A DNA stretch of 5,458 nt, taken from positions 1-5,458 of the forward strand of contig CALPVO020000187.1 in assembly GCA_943327025.2 (NCBI GenBank), in the 5' to 3' direction. Shown here one piece after another: positions 4,663-5,458 of this stretch (positions are counted from its first letter, which is position 1; the number at the start of each line of letters is the position of its first letter). A program made the translations under genes and the position numbers. A model generated the notes under the pieces. The model did not search any database. It had not been told where the DNA came from and was given only the letters and a program-made list of their open reading frames with translations. This DNA comes from Janthinobacterium lividum (GTDB lineage: Bacteria; Pseudomonadota; Gammaproteobacteria; Steroidobacterales; Steroidobacteraceae).

Positions 4663-5458
4663 TCAGCCGCCGTCTTCGGCCACGTAGCCGGTGTCGAACA
4701 GTTCCCGCAGCACCGTGGTGGCGTAACCGCCCGCCGGCAAGCCGAACGACAAAGTCAGCACGCCGCCCGCAGCCTCGTCGCCCCAGGTCCACTGCAGGTC
4801 ACGCACGGGCAGCCGCAGGGGCCGTGTATCTACTTCCACCCCGGCACCCGCCAGGACAGCGGGTACCGCGCCCCACGGCGCCGGCAAGGCCGCCCAAGCG
4901 GCTTGTTCCAGTGCCAAGCCCTCGCCGAGCAAGCCCGTCTCGCCACTGCCCGCCAGTGTGCCGGTGGGATGAATGTCGAACGTCGCCAGCCGCTCGCGCA
5001 GCGTGTCATCCAGTTCCGTCACCTTGAAGCGGCTACGCGAACCGTCGAGGTTGGCCAAGTCGCCGGGAAGCAGCACGTCCCAGTTGCCAGCGTCGACGCG
5101 GGCTGCGAGGGCAGCGTTGAACAACAGCGAACGCGCCGCCGACAGCACAAAGCCCCGCTCCTCGCGCCGGCCCGGCAGTTCGCCACCACCCGCCCAAGCC
5201 TCGACGGCCGTGAGGTTGGAAGCGCCGCGACCATAGCGCTGCTCGCCAAAATAGTTCGGCACGCCACGCTTGGCGATTTGCGCCAGACGCTCTTCCACGG
5301 CAGCACGGGAAACCGTGCTGGCCAAGCCGCGCGCGACGACGGTGAAGCGGTTGCCAGACAACGCGCCACGCGGCAACTTGCGCGCATGCGGCAGCGCCGA
5401 CAGCACGCGGAAAGGTTCGCCCAAGGCGTCTTCCGCCCAAGAAGGCGCAGGCCCGGCC
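4663..5458 (-). CDS. truD: tRNA pseudouridine(13) synthase TruD, 5'-partial
   Basis: TruD isomerises uridine 13 of tRNA(Glu) to pseudouridine. The frame runs off the right edge without a start: 264 codons are visible, and about 85 N-terminal residues are missing compared with E. coli (349), including the GQKDKHA-type motif with the catalytic Asp. The visible signatures are HARKLPRGALSGNRF, GVPNYFGEQRYGRGASNL (the conserved NYFG and following Asn), LSAARSLLFN, the TLAGSGE loop and LPAGGYATTVLREL near the C-terminus. The insert domain of the TruD family fits between the NYFG motif and the C-terminal part. No frameshift is seen. The ATG-like start often predicted at 5424 is a TTG inside the conserved region and should not be used. 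In related genomes truD lies next to ispF and directly before surE; here the Smr gene intervenes on the other strand. Confidence 0.94.
   Translation of the reverse strand, partial: AGPAPSWAEDALGEPFRVLSALPHARKLPRGALSGNRFTVVARGLASTVSRAAVEERLAQIAKRGVPNYFGEQRYGRGASNLTAVEAWAGGGELPGRREERGFVLSAARSLLFNAALAARVDAGNWDVLLPGDLANLDGSRSRFKVTELDDTLRERLATFDIHPTGTLAGSGETGLLGEGLALEQAAWAALPAPWGAVPAVLAGAGVEVDTRPLRLPVRDLQWTWGDEAAGGVLTLSFGLPAGGYATTVLRELFDTGYVAEDGG

Noticed and set aside
5033..5440. - strand open frame in another register inside truD
   Set aside because: The truD frame carries all the family motifs; this one is an Arg/Ala/Trp-rich shadow.
1..5458. A defence island, prophage, transposon or CRISPR system
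   Set aside because: No transposase, integrase, spaced repeats or toxin-antitoxin pairs are present; all seven genes are recognisable chromosomal families.

Overview
The window is GC-rich, densely coded DNA with seven genes and almost no spacer, consistent with a gammaproteobacterial chromosome. The block truD / surE-pcm-nlpD is the conserved gammaproteobacterial stress and cell-division cluster. The N-terminal extension of Pcm, a DUF2058 gene and a periplasmic PheC-type enzyme point towards the Xanthomonadales or a nearby lineage. That placement is an inference from remembered family features, not from a search. There are no RNA genes, mobile elements or CRISPR arrays, and no gene-free stretch longer than about 50 bases.

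Left part, + strand (1-1821). A 5'-truncated gene encodes a two-domain protein: a secreted-type (gamma) AroQ chorismate mutase fused to a cyclohexadienyl/arogenate dehydratase of the PheC family. Together they would turn chorismate into phenylpyruvate, probably in the periplasm. Twelve bases later comes a DUF2058 (YaiL-like) gene that seems to have its own extended -10 promoter six bases before its ATG, which suggests a leaderless mRNA.

Middle, - strand (1860-4043). surE, pcm and nlpD form one tight transcription unit read right to left. The surE and pcm reading frames overlap by four bases (GTGA), and pcm and nlpD are four bases apart. SurE is a nucleotidase, Pcm repairs isoaspartyl residues, and NlpD is an outer-membrane LysM/LytM lipoprotein that lacks every zinc ligand. 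rpoS, which often follows nlpD in gammaproteobacteria, is not here; nlpD instead runs into the convergent DUF2058 gene. That junction carries a 19-base direct repeat with hairpin potential.

Right part (4044-5458). An Smr-domain gene on the + strand sits between surE and truD. It is divergent from surE across 31 bases and convergent with truD across 6 bases. It splits the truD-surE order seen in Pseudomonas and E. coli, so surE needs its own promoter; a TATATT box just upstream of the surE ATG fits this. truD (tRNA pseudouridine-13 synthase) runs off the right edge and lacks its N-terminal part, including the catalytic aspartate.

I found no convincing sign of a novel defence or mobile system. 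The points of most interest are the AroQ-PheC fusion, the fully degenerate NlpD, the apparent leaderless starts and the repeat/hairpin structure at the convergent 3' ends.
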